From: Rhea pennata
Lineage: Eukaryota; Chordata; Aves; Rheiformes; Rheidae
DNA: 64,000 nt
Reading direction: 5' to 3'
NCBI RefSeq assembly: GCF_028389875.1
Contig: NC_084663.1
Span: forward strand, 166,615,801 to 166,679,800
Positions 62,024 through 64,000 of this stretch are shown piece after piece (the first letter of the stretch is position 1; every line of letters starts with the position of its first letter). A program made the position numbers and the translations under genes. The notes under the pieces are model-generated. The model was not told the DNA's origin, searched no databases, and worked only from the letters and a program-made list of their open reading frames with translations.

Positions 62024-62817
62024 GGGCCACACTGTAAGAATGTTCATGCATTTAATTGCGTAGATACTTATAAAGGTTTCTTGTCCCTCAGAAATTAACA
62101 CTTTGGCAGGTTAATTGTGTGGTGACATTCTGTACTCCACGTTTCACTAGCTTACTTTGAAAGATAAAGTGACCTTTATTAGACAGATCCCTTAAGAAAT
62201 CTGATTTGTTCTGTCCTAGAGTAAATGGTGCACCCAAAAGGTTACTGTGTTTTAAATGATCATTGTAAGATTTTTGTTTTCTTTTAGCAAATGTGGAAAT
62301 ATTATTTTATTAAAATATTATAGATTTCACTTTACCTCATATATCAGGAAATATCTTTGTTTTGGCTAATTAGATAGCCTTAATAGAAAGAAATATAGAA
62401 TCTTGAAATAAAAAGTGTAGCATAACTAATTTCAAAGCAATGGCAACACATATTTAACTTAAACATGTGAACTGTGCTTGTTACTCTATAGTGGTACAGT
62501 TAGGATATCTTTCTCAGGCAGTTTGAGTTTGAGACTAAATGGCTTGAAAGCTGATAATTTGTTACATAATGTACAGGGAATACTGGTGATAATTTTTAAC
62601 TAGCAAGGCAAGGTTAATTCTATGTGCATTTTGGAATGTTTCTGGTAATTAATGATAACAATAATTGGAAGGAGTCTAATGATTCCTGTCCGAAAAACCT
62701 GTTTGTCCCTTGCATACCTGCTTCTTTTGATATGTACTGCATTGTCAAGTCTCTCTTCTTTTTCCTCTTGGTTAACTGTGTACACACAGTTACAGTGTAC
62801 ACAGAAACTATGTTACA

Positions 62818-62886
62818 GCTTGACTATGTTAATGCATGAATGATTTTGCTGACCTTGACAATACTATCTTTCTTGGATTTAATAAG
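62818..62886 (+). pseudogene. Decayed partial copy of SLITRK6 first LRR, inside the gene's own intron
   Basis: The fragment aligns to coding positions of SLITRK6 near 63899-63972. Three exact blocks are collinear: GCTTGACTATGTT, TGAATGATTTTGCTG and TCTTGGATTTAATAA. By hand about 58 of 67 ungapped columns agree. One 1-base gap shifts the frame after LTML, and a 6-base gap removes two codons. In the second frame it reads NDFADLDNTIFLGFNKF against NDFAGLVNAISLHLGFNNI of the gene. Similarity fades at both ends, so it is a fragment rather than a second gene. It may be a local duplication, a templated insertion, or a remnant of an older tandem SLITRK copy. Confidence 0.75.
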
Positions 62887-63608
62887 TTTTATTATTTTTA
62901 AAAACATTTTTACATGCATATTACATATAAACATGTTACCCTACTACAGAGGAGTGTGTAGCATTTCTACTTTCACTAAATACACACGAAATGTACCATA
63001 TACTTTAAAATTTAAATAAAACACTAATGTGTCTACATCCTTTTCAGTTTGGAGGTACAAGGACAGCTGAGACAATACCTTTTGATTTACATACACACTG
63101 CAGAACCAAAGAAAAGGTTCCCTCTATGCTACCCGAAGGAACTTTTGATCACAATATGTGTTAAACCAAACCAAATCTTACTTCTTCTCCTTGGGAGCTG
63201 GACAATGTTAAGCTAAGCCTATCAAAAGACCCCTCAAATTTGCAGTACTGCATGGTGATAAAAGAGTGATGATCTAAAATATTATGTCATCCTTGATATG
63301 AGCGGCTTAGGGAAGCAACTTATTACTTCTGTCTATTGGCAAAACATTACATATTGTATATAAATAAAGCTAATATATTCCTGGTTATTTCCTATTTTGC
63401 TGTAGCAGCATGAAGTATTGAAGCACTCCTCCCTTTGTGCTGCTTGATTCAGCAGCTTAATCTAAATATATTTTCTCTTCTTAGAAAATGATTTAAATGT
63501 TTTGCAGGGTATAATATTGTTTCACAATCTGGGATAGCTCAGTTACAAGTTCTAGAAATATTTATTACTTTTTTTTCTTTCCTGTTCCCCTCCCCAAATG
63601 AAATTATG

Positions 63609-63659
63609 ACCCTTTCCTTTTTTTTTTTCTTTTTTTTTTCTTTTTCTTTTTTTTCCTAG
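63609..63659 (+). other. SLITRK6: 3' splice acceptor of the SLITRK6 coding exon with very long polypyrimidine tract
   Basis: The intron ends in CCTAG (AG at 63658-63659) and the exon begins at 63660. Positions 63610-63657 are 48 uninterrupted pyrimidines, mostly T with scattered C. A plausible branch point, TTATGAC, has its A at 63609, 49 bases before the AG. The start codon lies 15 bases into the exon. Acceptor use is inferred from the sequence; no transcript data were available. Confidence 0.8.
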
Positions 63660-63674
63660 GATCTGCTGGGCAAG

Positions 63675-64000
63675 ATGAAGCTCTGGGTTTTGGTGTTATG
63701 TTCAGTTCTGGTTGCATCTGACCCTTTCCAGTCACAGCCTTCTTTTTCTTCAACCAGAGGATCTTGTCAGAGTTTGTGTTCCTGTGAAGAAAAGGATGAT
63801 ACCATGATTATAAACTGTGAAGAAAGGGGCATTAAGATGATATCAGAAATAAATGTCCCACCATCACGGCCTTTCCATCTTAATCTATTAAACAATGGCT
63901 TGACTATGTTGCGTGTGAATGATTTTGCTGGCCTTGTCAATGCCATCTCTCTACATCTTGGATTTAATAATATTGCAGATATTGAGCCTGGGGCTTTTAA
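63675..64000 (+). CDS. SLITRK6: SLITRK6, 5' end of coding region (partial, runs off the window)
   Basis: SLITRK6 is a single-pass neuronal membrane protein with two extracellular LRR blocks. SLITRK proteins organise synapses and shape neurite growth, and human SLITRK6 loss causes deafness and myopia (family knowledge). The visible 108 codons start MKLWVLVLC, a hydrophobic signal peptide to about residue 15-20. A cysteine N-cap follows (C31, C35, C37, C48), then LRR 1 (LNLLNNGLTMLRVNDF, about residues 69-84) and the start of LRR 2 (HLGFNNIADIE, 94-104). These stretches match SLITRK6 better than its paralogues as I remember them. The family length is about 840 residues, so roughly 13% is present; the truncation is the window edge, not a mutation. 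The start codon has A at -3, and the frame is closed 5' by the TAG of the splice acceptor. Coding in one exon is usual for SLITRK genes. No frameshift or stop is visible. Confidence 0.95.
   Translation, partial: MKLWVLVLCSVLVASDPFQSQPSFSSTRGSCQSLCSCEEKDDTMIINCEERGIKMISEINVPPSRPFHLNLLNNGLTMLRVNDFAGLVNAISLHLGFNNIADIEPGAF

Larger units (their letters stand above)
60250..63659 (+). other. SLITRK6: Candidate SLITRK6 intron 1
   Basis: This is non-coding sequence between the consensus donor (60250) and the acceptor (63658-63659). It is AT-rich with no convincing open frame. Contents I could identify: an interrupted GT repeat at 61149-61223, a 17-bp tandem duplication at 61990-62023, a near-palindrome at 62773-62790, the SLITRK6-like fragment at 62818-62886, and the pyrimidine tract before the coding exon. 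The 5' boundary depends on the exon-1 prediction. Confidence 0.45.

Noticed and set aside
62624..62839. Coding exon formed by overlapping open frames near the SLITRK6 echo
   Set aside because: Frames on both strands are similar in length, and the echo is frameshifted relative to the SLITRK6 reading.
1..64000. tRNA genes, rRNA, CRISPR arrays or bacterial-type operons
   Set aside because: Looked for B-box type GGTTCGAAT wording, repeat-spacer arrays and clustered same-strand frames; none found.

Overview
The window is AT-rich, intron- and intergenic-type vertebrate DNA, almost certainly from a bird. Two things support this. It carries several chicken-repeat-1 (CR1) LINE copies and no Alu, L1 or other mammalian repeats that I recognise. 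It also ends inside the first coding exon of SLITRK6, read by family recognition from residues such as NGLTML-NDF and HLGFNNIADIE. No prokaryotic features are present (operons, ribosome binding sites, CRISPR, rRNA). The exact species cannot be fixed from sequence reading alone.

Layout. Positions 1 to about 59,500 are a gene desert upstream of SLITRK6. I see no convincing cellular coding exon there; the open frames are short, low-complexity or lie inside repeats. The desert holds these recognisable blocks: a GC-rich degenerate repeat block (6.33-7.51 kb); a GGAGA pentamer tract (9.0 kb); a 5'-truncated minus-strand CR1 (11.6-13.2 kb); a 171-base polypurine tract (21.55-21.72 kb); an unclassified GC-richer block (24.6-24.9 kb); a plus-strand CR1 relic that keeps ORF1, endonuclease and 3'-tail pieces (31.15-32.19 kb); two related LTR-like repeats about 5 kb apart (34.3 and 39.3 kb); and a compound plus-strand CR1 region in which reverse-transcriptase order repeats itself (39.98-42.53 kb). 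There are also many microsatellites and long A/T homopolymers, including a run of 40 T.

Positions about 59.6-64.0 kb are the 5' end of SLITRK6 on the plus strand. A candidate non-coding first exon ends at a consensus donor (60249/60250). A 3.4 kb intron follows, then an acceptor with 48 uninterrupted pyrimidines, then the coding exon with its start codon at 63675. The first 108 codons are visible and contain the signal peptide, the cysteine-rich LRR N-cap and the first leucine-rich repeats.

Most notable observation: inside this intron, about 0.85 kb before the coding exon, lies a decayed roughly 70-bp echo of the first LRR of SLITRK6 itself (62818-62886). It carries one 1-base and one 6-base gap. 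I found no undescribed multi-gene system. All alignments and counts were made by eye.
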